Source: Anastatus disparis
Taxonomy: Eukaryota > Arthropoda > Insecta > Hymenoptera > Eupelmidae
Assembly: GCA_017163975.1 (NCBI GenBank)
Contig: JAFFSR010000351.1
Span: 1,985,001-2,049,000, forward strand
Direction of reading: 5' to 3'
DNA length: 64,000 bases
Shown one piece after another: positions 54,577-62,989 of the stretch. Below the pieces are notes generated by a model, which did not search any database, was not told the DNA's origin, and was given only the letters and a program-made list of their open reading frames with translations. A program made the position numbers and the translations under genes. How positions within the stretch are numbered: the first letter of the stretch is position 1; each line of letters begins with the position of its first letter.

Positions 54577-55330
54577 CTATTTTATATTTACTTCTATAGG
54601 CATATGGTCTGAATCTATCTTTTTTATTATTTTCATATTTTCTACAATTTCATTCGCTTTCCAATTGGTTATTATATAATCTATAACTGACATACCTGCA
54701 CCTCCTACGTAAGTCCAATCTCCTTCAACATCTCCTTCTGTTCTCCCATTTTTTATTTCAAGACCTGTCTCTGCTAACCACTCCATCATTTCTTCTCCTT
54801 CTTTGTTTATTGTTTTTTCTTTTGATTTTCTCGTTTCTTCCTCGTTCATTCTATCTTCTATCCTTTCATCTGATCCTACTCTTGCATTCCAATCACCACA
54901 TATAATCAATCTTTCATCTATATCGTCCTCTACTATTTTCTCTAAATCTTTTAAGCTCAGCTTCCTATCTTCTCTTAAGTATACTGAGGCAAGTGTCATT
55001 CTTTCTCCTTTATGTTTTATCTTCATACTTACTATACCATTATCTTTTCCAGTTGCATTCACTCCATTCCATGTTATTTCATCAACTATATCCTTTTTTA
55101 TTGCTACTGTCATTCCTCCTTTTGCTCTTCCTTTCTTGTGCACTCTTTTTGCCTATATATTTTTTATGCAGTAATCTTTTAATTTTCCTTTTATAAAATA
55201 CTCATTCTTTTCTACTATTCAAGTTTCCTGTAGAGCTATTAGGTCTAAATCTCTTATGTACCTCCAAAATTCATTTCTTTTTTTCATCAGTCCTGCCACA
55301 TTCCATGATATTCTTAGACTTTCTTCTTTT
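54577..55330 (-). pseudogene. LINE B endonuclease
   Basis: The first part, in a broken frame (about 55160-55330), reads LRISWNVAGLMKKRNEFWRY and DLDLIALQET followed by a stop where Trp of the LQETW motif is expected. The second (54577-55143) has GGMTVAIKKDIVDEITWNGV, RLIICGDWNARVG, WTYVGGAGMSVIDYIITN and KIDSDHMPIEVNIK. Thus Asn, Glu, Asp/Asn (GDWN) and the SDH His of the AP-endonuclease fold are all visible. It would nick the target for target-primed reverse transcription. Confidence 0.85.
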
Positions 55331-55345
55331 CTTTTCTCACTATTC

Positions 55346-56485
55346 TCATTTATCTTCTCTCTCTTCTTTATCACTGTCTTTGTCTTTTCGAAACCACTTT
55401 CTTAGTCTTTCGTTCCATATCCATACTTTGTCCTCTTTTTCAATTCTATTATAGTATCTTTTTATTTTCACTCCTTCTTCCTTTAATTCTTCTGCTTTTT
55501 TGCCTATTATTCTTCTGTTTTCTCTTTCTTTCTCTGTTAGGTCATTATCTATATAAATTTTTGTTCCTTTTAATTTACTTTTATTTTCCATTATTTTGTC
55601 TTTTGTCATCCTATCTTCACATTGCACTATTTTTCCCATCATATTCCCTTTTAGATTCCAAACTTTGTTTATTTTTATCTCTATCTGCATCTTTTCTTTA
55701 AACCATCTTTCAAGATCATCTTTCTCTTTGCATTCGTTTTCTATATTCCCTTTTATTATTATATTGTTCCTCTTTCTATTTCTTTCTTCCCTTTCCAGAA
55801 GCCATACTAGCTCCTCTTCCTTACTTTCTCTTTCTTTTCCGTTTAATTTTATATTTTCCTCTATGTTACTCTCATTTTCTTCATTTTTTTCCTCCCTTTC
55901 ATTTTCTATTTTTTCTTTCACCTTAATCAACTGACTCTTAAGTTCTTCTTCTATCCTTTTTTGTTCTTTCTCTATTTTTTCCAATCTTTTTTCATTTTTT
56001 TTCCATCTTTCATCTTGTTGTTTTCTTTCTTCTCTTTGCTCTTGTAGTTCTTCTTTCCACATATTATTGTTTTTACTCATCAGCTTCATCATCCCCATCA
56101 TCTCATTCATATTTTTATTTACTCCTTCTCATTTCACTTCAGCTTCCTCTATCATCTTTTTCATCTGTTCTACATTCTTTTCTATACTTTCTATCCTATT
56201 TACTTCTAACTTTTTATTCTATTTATCCTCATTCATACTTCTTTTTTTTGTCTTTTTTCTCTCTTCAGGACTACTTTGACTTCTTTTCCTTTTCTCACTC
56301 TCTTTACTATTACTGCTTTCGCTGTCTTCCTGACTACTTGAGTAACAGTCACTATCTTTGATCATTCTTTCGCTTCTTCTCGAGTCAGTGCTTGCTGATC
56401 TCGATCTTTCCCTTTTTACAGCAAAATCGCTCCTCTTTTTCTTCGTTTCAATAAACTTTGTTTTACCTATCCAAAATGTTTTCAT
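55346..56485 (-). pseudogene. LINE B ORF1 (L1-like)
   Basis: The N-terminal frame (56219-56485) is Ser/Arg/Lys-rich (MKTFWIGKTKFIETKKKRSD, SRSASTDSRRSERM). After a frame break, 55346-56110 gives a Glu/Lys coiled coil and then NRKRNNIIIKGNIENECKEK, LERWFKEKMQIEIKINKVWN, GTKIYIDNDLTEKERENRRI and RYYNRIEKEDKVWIWNERLR, the RRM-plus-C-terminal-domain pattern of L1-type ORF1 proteins. It binds element RNA. It has no zinc knuckle. Confidence 0.78.
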
Positions 56486-56843
56486 TACTTTATCTCTTCT
56501 TCCCTCTTATAGCATCATGTAACGTCCTAACCTATAATTATCCTCTTTATAAACTTTCTCTTTTCTCTGTTTCTTTAAATTATCTCTTTTCACTTTTCCT
56601 TATATCTTTTCCCCTCTCCTTATACTTTTAACTCATATCTTTTTATCAATTAAAACTCTATAAATCAACTTTTTTTATGTAAAAAATTTTTCCGTCAATC
56701 AGTGTGCTACTTTACTCTTAACCGCCATATTGGCATCCCCCATGTTTTTATATTATATTAACTATTCATAATTTTTAATTTATAAACCAAATTTTTTTTT
56801 ACTGCAAATAAATATTTTATTGTTATAAAAAATAATTTTATAA

Positions 56844-57190
56844 TTATGAATTTTTAAGTAAAATATTATTTACGTGATTTTTTATATGCCTTTTTAAATG
56901 ATCGTTCCTTGAAAATTTTTTATTGCAAATGAAGCATGTAAATTTTTGTTTCCTGTGCTTAGCTAATATATGTCCTATTAAATTAGATTTCATACTAAAA
57001 TTTTTTTTACAATGAATACATAATTCCTTTTTTTGTTCGTGAGTTCTTTCATGTCTTCTAATATTTTTAATTTTAATAAATAAGCCACATGTTCTACAAC
57101 TTATAGTTTTAATATGAATTCTATTTATATGTATTTTTAAAAATTCAGATGTAGAATAAGAATTTTGCAAAATGGGCATTGAAATACATA
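56844..57190 (-). pseudogene. C2H2 zinc-finger fragment 2, frameshifted first finger
   Basis: Three good fingers are present: ISCRTCGLFIKIKNIRRHER with TH, ELCIHCKKNFSMKSNLIGHI with LAKH, and FTCFICNKKFSRNDHLKRHI with KNH. The first finger has only NSYSTSEFLKIHINRIH in frame. Its Cys pair (CPFC, near 57160-57172) is read one base out of frame, so a single-base frameshift has broken it. The upstream start is lost. Linkers are short and non-canonical. The general resemblance to the fragment at 41905-42259 suggests both come from one family. Confidence 0.75.
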
Positions 57191-57239
57191 CATTTTTCCT
57201 ATTAATATTAAGTTTAAATATTAATTTTCATTAAATAAT

Positions 57240-57680
57240 AATTTTATAAAAAACTTGGGAAACATATTAATTATATTTTATATTATGGGGATTCATAATT
57301 TTATTTAAGTTTAATTTTATTCTGTTTCTATTATATTTAAAAAAAATAAAATATAATAAGCATAACACTTTTAATAATTTACATCAATGACTTGCTAAAG
57401 GTCTACCTTTGCTTCATTTGACATTTTCATTGATTTTTCTAATGTGAAAAAGAGAGAAAGAGAAAGAGTCTACTTACTCTTTATTAGCTGCCTACCCGAC
57501 ACTGAAGTGGCTTTTACTGATCGCTTGCCCTACGCACGCACTTATCTTCACAGTGAAAAATTTGTTAGCTTTTGTCGGATCATGAGTGGCACGGCTCACG
57601 AAACAGATACTACTCCAATATTTTCGACTAACTACTTTCTGACAGCTATGCAGAAACTGTTTTAGCTTTCGATTTAATTT
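57240..57680. other. Unassigned stretch
   Basis: From 57440 the GC content rises and a 73-residue frame (57444-57665) is open on the plus strand. No domain is recognised, and it abuts a MITE. It contains GAGAGAAAGAGAAAGAG at 57453-57470. Confidence 0.35.
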
Positions 57681-57684
57681 AAGA

Positions 57685-58065
57685 GCAGGCCGGATTCGCT
57701 GTCCTTGTCTAATTGGCATTTTTGTTATTTACTCAAGTATTAATCGGTGTATCTGCAAATTGAAGGTTAAGCGCAATAGATATTATTATTACAAATATTT
57801 ATGCACAAGAAAAAAAAAATCTATCGCTTTGTTTTTGAGAAAAGTAAGGAACGCGAAAATATTATAAACATAATCTTTTACTTCGGCGTTCCTTACTTTT
57901 CTCAAAAACAAATCGGTAGATTTTTTTTTTCTTGTGCATAGATATTCATAATAATAATATCTATTGCGATCAACCTTTATTTTGAAGATACACCGATTAA
58001 TACTTGAGTAAATAACAAACAACTCAATTGTTACTCGGTCGGTATCAGGTTCTACTCCGGCCTGC
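57685..58065. mobile_element. 381-bp palindromic MITE, GCAGGCCGGA ends
   Basis: GCAGGCCGGA pairs with TCCGGCCTGC. Inside, TTTGTTATTTACTCAAGTAT pairs with ATACTTGAGTAAATAACAAA, and GAGAAAAGTAAGGAACGCGA with CGTTCCTTACTTTTCTC, leaving a loop of about 30 bp. A one-arm relative sits at 40797-40885. The left terminal 40 bp has a deletion relative to the right. Confidence 0.85.
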
Positions 58066-58230
58066 CGTTAAAACAAGTTTTACAAAAGAAAAAAATCTTT
58101 AATTTCAGTAAAATAAAAATAAAATACCCTTAAGTGACTCAAATTTACACAACAAAATTAAATTTAAAAATCAATTAATCGTTAAAATTAAATGAAATGA
58201 ATTAATAAAAATGGTAAAAATTTAAATAAA

Positions 58231-58485
58231 TTATTTATTGAAAATTTCCGTCCAAACAATGTAATTTATTTTTAATGTATCATCTAAATTATTTTGAATA
58301 TAAATATTATTAAAAGTTTTACATCTTGACAAAGCAACGTATAATTGACCATATGAAAACAATAGTCTTCTTATAAATATGCCTACATTACCGAAACTTT
58401 GACCTTGTAATTTATTTATAGTTATTGCAAATGCTAATATAATTAGAAATTGTTTTCTGTAAAGAATAAATGGTAATGAAGAATT
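58231..58485 (-). pseudogene. Helitron 2 helicase, C-terminal end
   Basis: The frame reads SSLPFILYRKQFLIILAFAI, TINKLQGQSFGNVGIFI and FSYGQLYVALSRCKTFNNIY, covering the last helicase motifs including the TINKxQGQ and YVALSR boxes. It ends with a stop after WTEIFNK. The first residues of the open frame (HSHSHPY) are MITE sequence, not helicase. Confidence 0.88.
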
Positions 58486-58734
58486 GTATGGGTGAGAATG
58501 AGAGTGGCACAAGTCACACTTTTAAAAAAATTTAGTTAGTGGTATATTTCATTTCTTTAACATTAAAACAACTCATTTTTAAAAATAGAGTGGCTTTTTT
58601 GTTTATTTTTCTTTAATATTATAAGCACTGTAAAAATGGCACTCAATAGAAATGTATATTAATTTAAGACTTTAATATCGAAAATCTCGAAATTAGAAGT
58701 ATGTGACTTATGCCACTCTCATTCTAACCCACAC
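58486..58734. mobile_element. 249-bp MITE with AATT target duplication
   Basis: The ends GTATGGGTGAGAATGAGAGT and, inverted, GTGTGGGTTAGAATGAGAGT extend through GGCAYAAGTCAC, about 32 bp in all. AATT lies at 58482-58485 and 58735-58738. Removing the element and one AATT restores the helicase text KITLNIGNNSSLPFILYRKQ, which fixes the boundaries independently of the TIR. The 4-bp AATT site does not match piggyBac (TTAA) or mariner (TA). Confidence 0.9.
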
Positions 58735-58738
58735 AATT

Positions 58739-58812
58739 ATTTCCTATATTTAGAGTAATTTTTGGAATAAAAACTTCATTTCCACTTTTATCGCCTGTTA
58801 TTATTTCAGCTT
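58739..58812 (-). pseudogene. Helitron 2 helicase fragment between insertions
   Basis: It reads KAEIITGDKSGNEVFIPKIT followed by LNIGN on the minus strand, the segment preceding the C-terminal helicase motifs (the ITGxxxGxxVxIPRI pattern). It is flanked by the MITE on one side and the solo LTR on the other. Confidence 0.88.
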
Positions 58813-59848
58813 TGTAACCATGTACCGAAGCATGGTTACTATTTCAATTTAAGTAAGATTAAATAGCACCAGGAGGCGCTGTTCGCACACTTAAATAAAG
58901 AACGAAACATATGTATTCGCGAAAGCGCGACTAAGAAAGCTAATGAGAAAGAGAGATTAATTGAACAAGTAACAAGTTAGAAAGAACAAGGTAATGTTTA
59001 GGAAGTAGGAAGGGATGGCCGAGAGAGCCTCGCAGCAAGCGCAGCGTAAAGCTCGCTCTCTCGTCGCCTGACCACCAGCAGAGCCAGTCGCTCTCTTACT
59101 TGACTCCAGCCCAAGGTTCTACGTGAGCCATAGAAGCCCGTTCATCGCCACGTGTTCGGTTCTCCATCCCGAGCTCGTATATCAAGGCCAGGAAGCTGCA
59201 GAGAGGAAATGCGGAGAGAAAGATCTGCAAGTGGTGGGCCCGCCTCATTAACCTCAGTAGCGTAAGTCCTGGTAAAGATTAATTATTGTAAAACGCGGCG
59301 CGAGTCACAGTAAAGTAATCTCCATCTCTCTCTTTCTCACAACTTTAATATAATTGTTTTGCGAGCGCACCGATCTCGTTTTATATCGAGAAAACATCCG
59401 ATATTTTGTAAACTTTAATTTTAAGATTATCATTGTAAATATTCCATTCAGTACAATACATTCGCAACTTTCTTTTATATAATTACTGTGTTAAGAGAAA
59501 CAGATTTAATATAACCTAGAATCAATTTCCTGCATGCTCCTCTATATCGCTCCCAATAATAAATTACCAGGGTTGAGAATTCACCCTAGAGAGAATATAG
59601 TAAATATTTAAATCATTCATATCTTTAGAGTCGCTTGGTCTACGACTCAGCTAGTAGGAGCAAGAGCGAGAAAGTCCTCACTCTTTTTGTATCGTAGTGT
59701 GCTCGTCCTCGCTAAAGTCGGGGAATGGAGCGGTAATGATAATTGAAACACCTTTAAAATTCATGGCAAATAAAATAGCAAAATCGAGTTAAACTTATGA
59801 TTCCATTAATGTCTATTAAATTCCAAGACGCGAGCACGCTAGGTTACA
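58813..59848. mobile_element. Solo LTR, 1,036 bp, with 4-bp target duplication
   Basis: It begins TGTAACC and ends GGTTACA, the TG...CA inverted termini of LTR retrotransposons. GCTT lies directly outside on both sides (58809-58812 and 59849-59852). The flanking helicase text joins across it (LYKHNIEA on one side, AEIITGDK on the other). Composition is clearly richer in G+C than the neighbourhood, and there is no open frame. A 4-bp site fits Gypsy or BEL/Pao; Copia usually makes 5 bp. The internal region and second LTR are gone, consistent with LTR-LTR recombination. Orientation is unknown. Confidence 0.88.
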
Positions 59849-59852
59849 GCTT

Positions 59853-61036
59853 CAATATTATGTTTATATAAATTTATAATTTTCAATCGTGTGCCATTAC
59901 ATAATCCTTCCGATATACTTAAATTTCCTAACAACATTACTATAGCATTAACTTTCAAAATTAATTTATGAGGTGGTAAACCTTCTTTAATTTTTATTTA
60001 AAAATTCTATTTGGTAATTCAAATAAATGTTATCATCAGTTTGATCAACACCTTTATGCGTAGCGTAATCAATACTATAATATGTTTCAGTTTTTCCATT
60101 TGATAAATTTAATACTATTTATTTAAATTATTAATATCTTCATTATGAGGAGCTAATATAATTTTTTCTTTGCAACAATTTTTATTAATATTAGAATAAA
60201 TTTTAGAACGAATATCGTTAGTTTGTAATTTGTTTGGAATTATGAAAGAGTTTATTTTGCCATCACCAATTTGTAATAGAAATGAAGCAAATTTTTCATT
60301 TTTAGATCGAATATTTTTTGTTAATTTTAATATACTAAAAATTGCCATAAATATGAACTTTTTTTGTTTCTTCTATAATTAAATTTTTATTTCCATATTT
60401 AACAACTGGTAAAATTTGTCAAAAATCACCACCTTAAAATAATTAATTTTCCACCAAAAAGAAAATTATTATTGCAAACATCTTTTAATGTATTATTAAC
60501 TATTTCTAATGCTTTTTTTGGAATCATTGATACTTCGTCCCATATTATTATATCAGCTTCTCTTAATTTTTTTTATCCGATTCTAATTCTAAAAATGAAT
60601 TTTCAATTGTATTTAAATTTAAAGGTAATCTAAAAGTCTTATGACTTGTCATTTCTTTAGGTAATAAAGTAGATGCAATACCAGTCCAAGCCATAGACAA
60701 AATTTTTTTATTAATTGATATAAAATAAAATATTAAAGTCTTATATAAAAAATTTTTCCTGTTTCTCCAGGACCATCAATAAAATATATTTTGTTACTAT
60801 CTTCTTCAGTTAAAATTTCAAAAATTAATTTTTATTCATCGTTTAATTTATTATATATTAATTAAAATTTTTTTTTGCTTTCTATTTCATCATGATGATT
60901 ATTGTTTAAAGTAATTAAATTTAATTTCCGTTCAGGTAAACCAAAATCTTTACAAGACATTTGTTCATTAATGAAAATATTATTAAGTTTAAATAAAACA
61001 TTATTTTCTTTATTTTCATTAATTAAAATCTTCAAC
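59853..61036 (-). pseudogene. Helitron 2 helicase, N-terminal and central part
   Basis: From upstream: FIDGPGETGKIFYIRL (Walker A with its Lys kept, about 60760-60790); MAWTGIASTLLPKEMTSHKT (about 60650-60695); ADIIIWDEVSMIPKKALEIV (Walker B); CNNNFLFGGKLIILRW; the frame at 60115-60348 with FSILKLTKNIRSKNEKFASF and LLQIGDGKINSFIIPNKL; and the stretch next to the LTR with NGTRLKIINLYKHNIEA. Several frameshifts and stops are present. Unlike copy 1, the P-loop is still functional-looking. Confidence 0.87.
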
Positions 61037-61235
61037 AAAATAATTAGTAGTGGAGGTTAGCGCGCTTGCGCACAGGGGGCTTGCGGAATTTCCATTTTAC
61101 CATGTTTGATGTCATTTATTCTTTTAAGCAATAATTGTACATTTTATAAAATTTATCATACAACTTATTAACTTAATATGTTTGTTCTATATATTTAAAG
61201 TAAAAGCAGTAGGTGCAAACAATAAAAATTAGCAC
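61037..61235 (-). mobile_element. Non-autonomous Helitron 3' tail, distal copy
   Basis: On the minus strand the sequence ends CCCCCTGTGCGCAAGCGCGC, a small hairpin (GCGC-AA-GCGC), then TAACCTCCACTACTAA followed by T. A hairpin about 15-20 bp before a CTAA end fits a Helitron 3' terminus. The 195-bp tail is repeated at 61536-61730. It abuts the broken end of the Helitron 2 coding region. Confidence 0.7.
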
Positions 61236-61535
61236 AGACTCTCTCCGTCTCACTCTTATACTGGCACATCAAGCATAAAAATCTACGTTGTGCTGTACGA
61301 CTCACAACGAAGATGGATATATGCGTATACTTTATCATAGTATACGAGTAATTTGTTATCCTCGTTACAAGTGGTATACTTGATTTATTAGATACCCATT
61401 ATGAAATAATTCAAAGTAATAATCAAAATATTAAAAAACATTTATCTAATTTAAAATATAAAAATTATAATGTTAAAAGAATATTTTGAATTTCAAATAA
61501 TTTCAATGTATTAATATGTTTTACAGTTTTACTTA
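61236..61535. other. Body between the two Helitron tails
   Basis: About 300 bp without open frames. GTATACTTTATCATAGTATAC near 61325 is a small palindrome. If the two tails are separate insertions, this is the body of the downstream element. Confidence 0.45.
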
Positions 61536-61730
61536 GTAGTGGAGGTTGGCGCGCATCTGCGCAGGGGGCTTGCGGAATTTCCATTTTACCATGTTTGATG
61601 TCATTTATTCTTTTAAACAATAATTGTACATCTTATATAATTTATCATAAAAATTATTAACTTGATATGTTTGTTCTATATATTTAAAGTAAAAGCAGTA
61701 GATGCAAACAATAAAAATTAGCAAGAAGCT
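61536..61730 (-). mobile_element. Non-autonomous Helitron 3' tail, proximal copy
   Basis: Over 90% identical by eye to 61037-61235. The terminal hairpin is changed in a compensated way (GCGCA-GA-TGCGC versus GCGC-AA-GCGC), so the pairing is kept. It ends CTAA, followed here by G rather than T. The two copies lie head to tail about 500 bp apart. Confidence 0.72.
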
Positions 61731-61734
61731 TTTT

Positions 61735-62155
61735 AAATGATGGGATTTGAATGAAATTGAGGATCAAAGAGGATGAGCTAAGGAGCAGCTAAGGAAGTGC
61801 AACAAAAACGTAAAATAACGTAAAATAACACAAAAAAAGTAAAATTTGAGGATTTACCTGAGGAGGAGTAAAAATGACCTAAAATAACGTAAAAATAACA
61901 AAAAAAAGTGATGGATTTTTTTAAGAAGAGAGAGGGAAGAGAAAATCAAGGCATGAGGAAACTCAAAAGAAGAGAAAAAGAAGAGGGGAGGAAGGAAAAA
62001 GGAAAAGAAAAGGAAAAGGAACAAATAACGTAAAATACCGTAAAAAAAGGGAAAAAAAAGAGGATCAAAATTAGGTAAGAGGACGAGGAAAAAAAGAGAA
62101 AGGGAAGACCTTGGTCGTAGAAATTTTCCTTACAACTATATAATATAGAGATATA
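61735..62155 (+). repeat. Interspersed purine-rich repeat, copy 2
   Basis: This is the inverted partner of 24420-24810. GGATTTACCTGAGGAGGAGT, CGTAAAATAACGTAAAATAA and TACAACTATATAATATAGAG appear here in the order expected of the complement. The repeat includes a start near GATGAGCTAAGGAGCAGCTA and ends in an (AT)n tract (62166-62194). Confidence 0.75.
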
Positions 62156-62156
62156 T

Positions 62157-62165
<9 letters not shown>

Positions 62166-62194
<29 letters not shown>
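62166..62194. repeat. (AT)n microsatellite
   Basis: About 14 AT units lie between the purine-rich repeat and a small MITE. Confidence 0.9.
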
Positions 62195-62196
<2 letters not shown>

Positions 62197-62345
62197 GAGA
62201 AAATAGTAGATTTTCTTACAAGTAGATAAAATAAAACTCCCGCACGTACGTGTTTACGTAAAAAAGCTGACGCCTCGACGGTCATAAACACGTACGTGCG
62301 GGCATTCCATTTTATCTCCGTGTAAGAAATAATGCTTTTCTCTAT
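62195..62345. mobile_element. 150-bp palindromic MITE with CCCGCACGTACGTG arms
   Basis: CCCGCACGTACGTGTTTACG (about 62239) pairs with CATAAACACGTACGTGCGGG (about 62282). The outer TTCTTACA pairs with TGTAAGAA, and pairing extends weakly to GAGAAAA/TTTTCTC. The loop contains GACGCCTCGACGGTC. Confidence 0.82.
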
Positions 62346-62955
62346 CCCTAGGCGAAACCACGTTATATAAATTAACAATTAATTATTTGCTTTTTTTTTG
62401 TTTTAGCACGTGTATGCGTTGTTCAATCCTGCTGCCTAGCATTTGTCTCGCGAGTGAAACGAGCGTGAACTGGACGGCAGCGGCAGGAATGAAAAACACA
62501 TGCACAAGCCTAAATCACGAGAAAAAGAAAGAATCAATACAACAAAAAAAAGTGTGTAAGAGAAGAACAACCTACACAAGCCTCTTTTATTCATAAGAGA
62601 GAGAAACACATGAAAAACACGCGCACGAGAATCCTCTTTTATATTTTTATTTGAGTTTAAATGTGAAAAAAGAGTGTGTAAACTGTTTATAACACTACAT
62701 TAATTATAAGATAAGATTTTAAAGTTTAGTATCATATTTCATTAGAATACAATTCATTAAAATTTATAAGCGCAATGTACATAGTATCGTCTGTCTTTTT
62801 TTTTGTTATGAGAGAGACAAAGACAGAATACAATCGTTGAGTTTATAAACACGAACCTACGGCTTTTAGCAACATAGTCTAGGCGCCAGATAGGTCACAA
62901 TTGCTTCTTTAATTTAGATCGACTCACTAAGGTTTTTTTAATGTATTTTGACCCC
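62346..62955. other. Unassigned stretch
   Basis: Moderately GC-rich sequence at 62400-62650, with a 69-residue frame at 62387-62596 that shows no domain. No TIR was found. It may be unique host sequence or an unknown repeat. Confidence 0.35.
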
Positions 62956-62989
62956 CTGAACACAAAAATTGATGGTGGATTTCGATCCA

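Larger units (their letters stand above)
51719..56730 (-). mobile_element. Long LINE with both ORFs (copy B), broken
   Basis: Minus-strand order is ORF1 (55346-56485), endonuclease (54577-55330), linker (53983-54429), RT (52454-53950), C-terminal zinc knuckle (52085-52378) and a 3' region meeting the foldback at 51718. The 5' start is near GGGGATGCCAATATGGCGG (complement of 56721-56739). Sense-strand composition is very purine-rich throughout. It has a handful of frameshifts and stops and is otherwise well preserved. Confidence 0.88.
58231..61036 (-). mobile_element. Helitron, copy 2, helicase part with two insertions
   Basis: The minus-strand Pif1 helicase of a second Helitron can be followed from 61030 down to the stop before 58230. 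It is interrupted by a 249-bp MITE and a 1,036-bp solo LTR. Rep and the N terminus are missing, since coding stops at 61036 where a non-autonomous Helitron tail begins. It is diverged from copy 1 but collinear with it. Confidence 0.85.

Noticed and set aside
49785..56279. Plus-strand hydrophobic frames of 60-212 residues
   Set aside because: They are the antisense of the ORF1-only fragment and LINE B; the true coding strand is minus.
57444..57719. Overlapping 73- and 75-residue frames on both strands
   Set aside because: Both strands are open over the same short stretch and neither shows a domain; kept only as an unassigned region.
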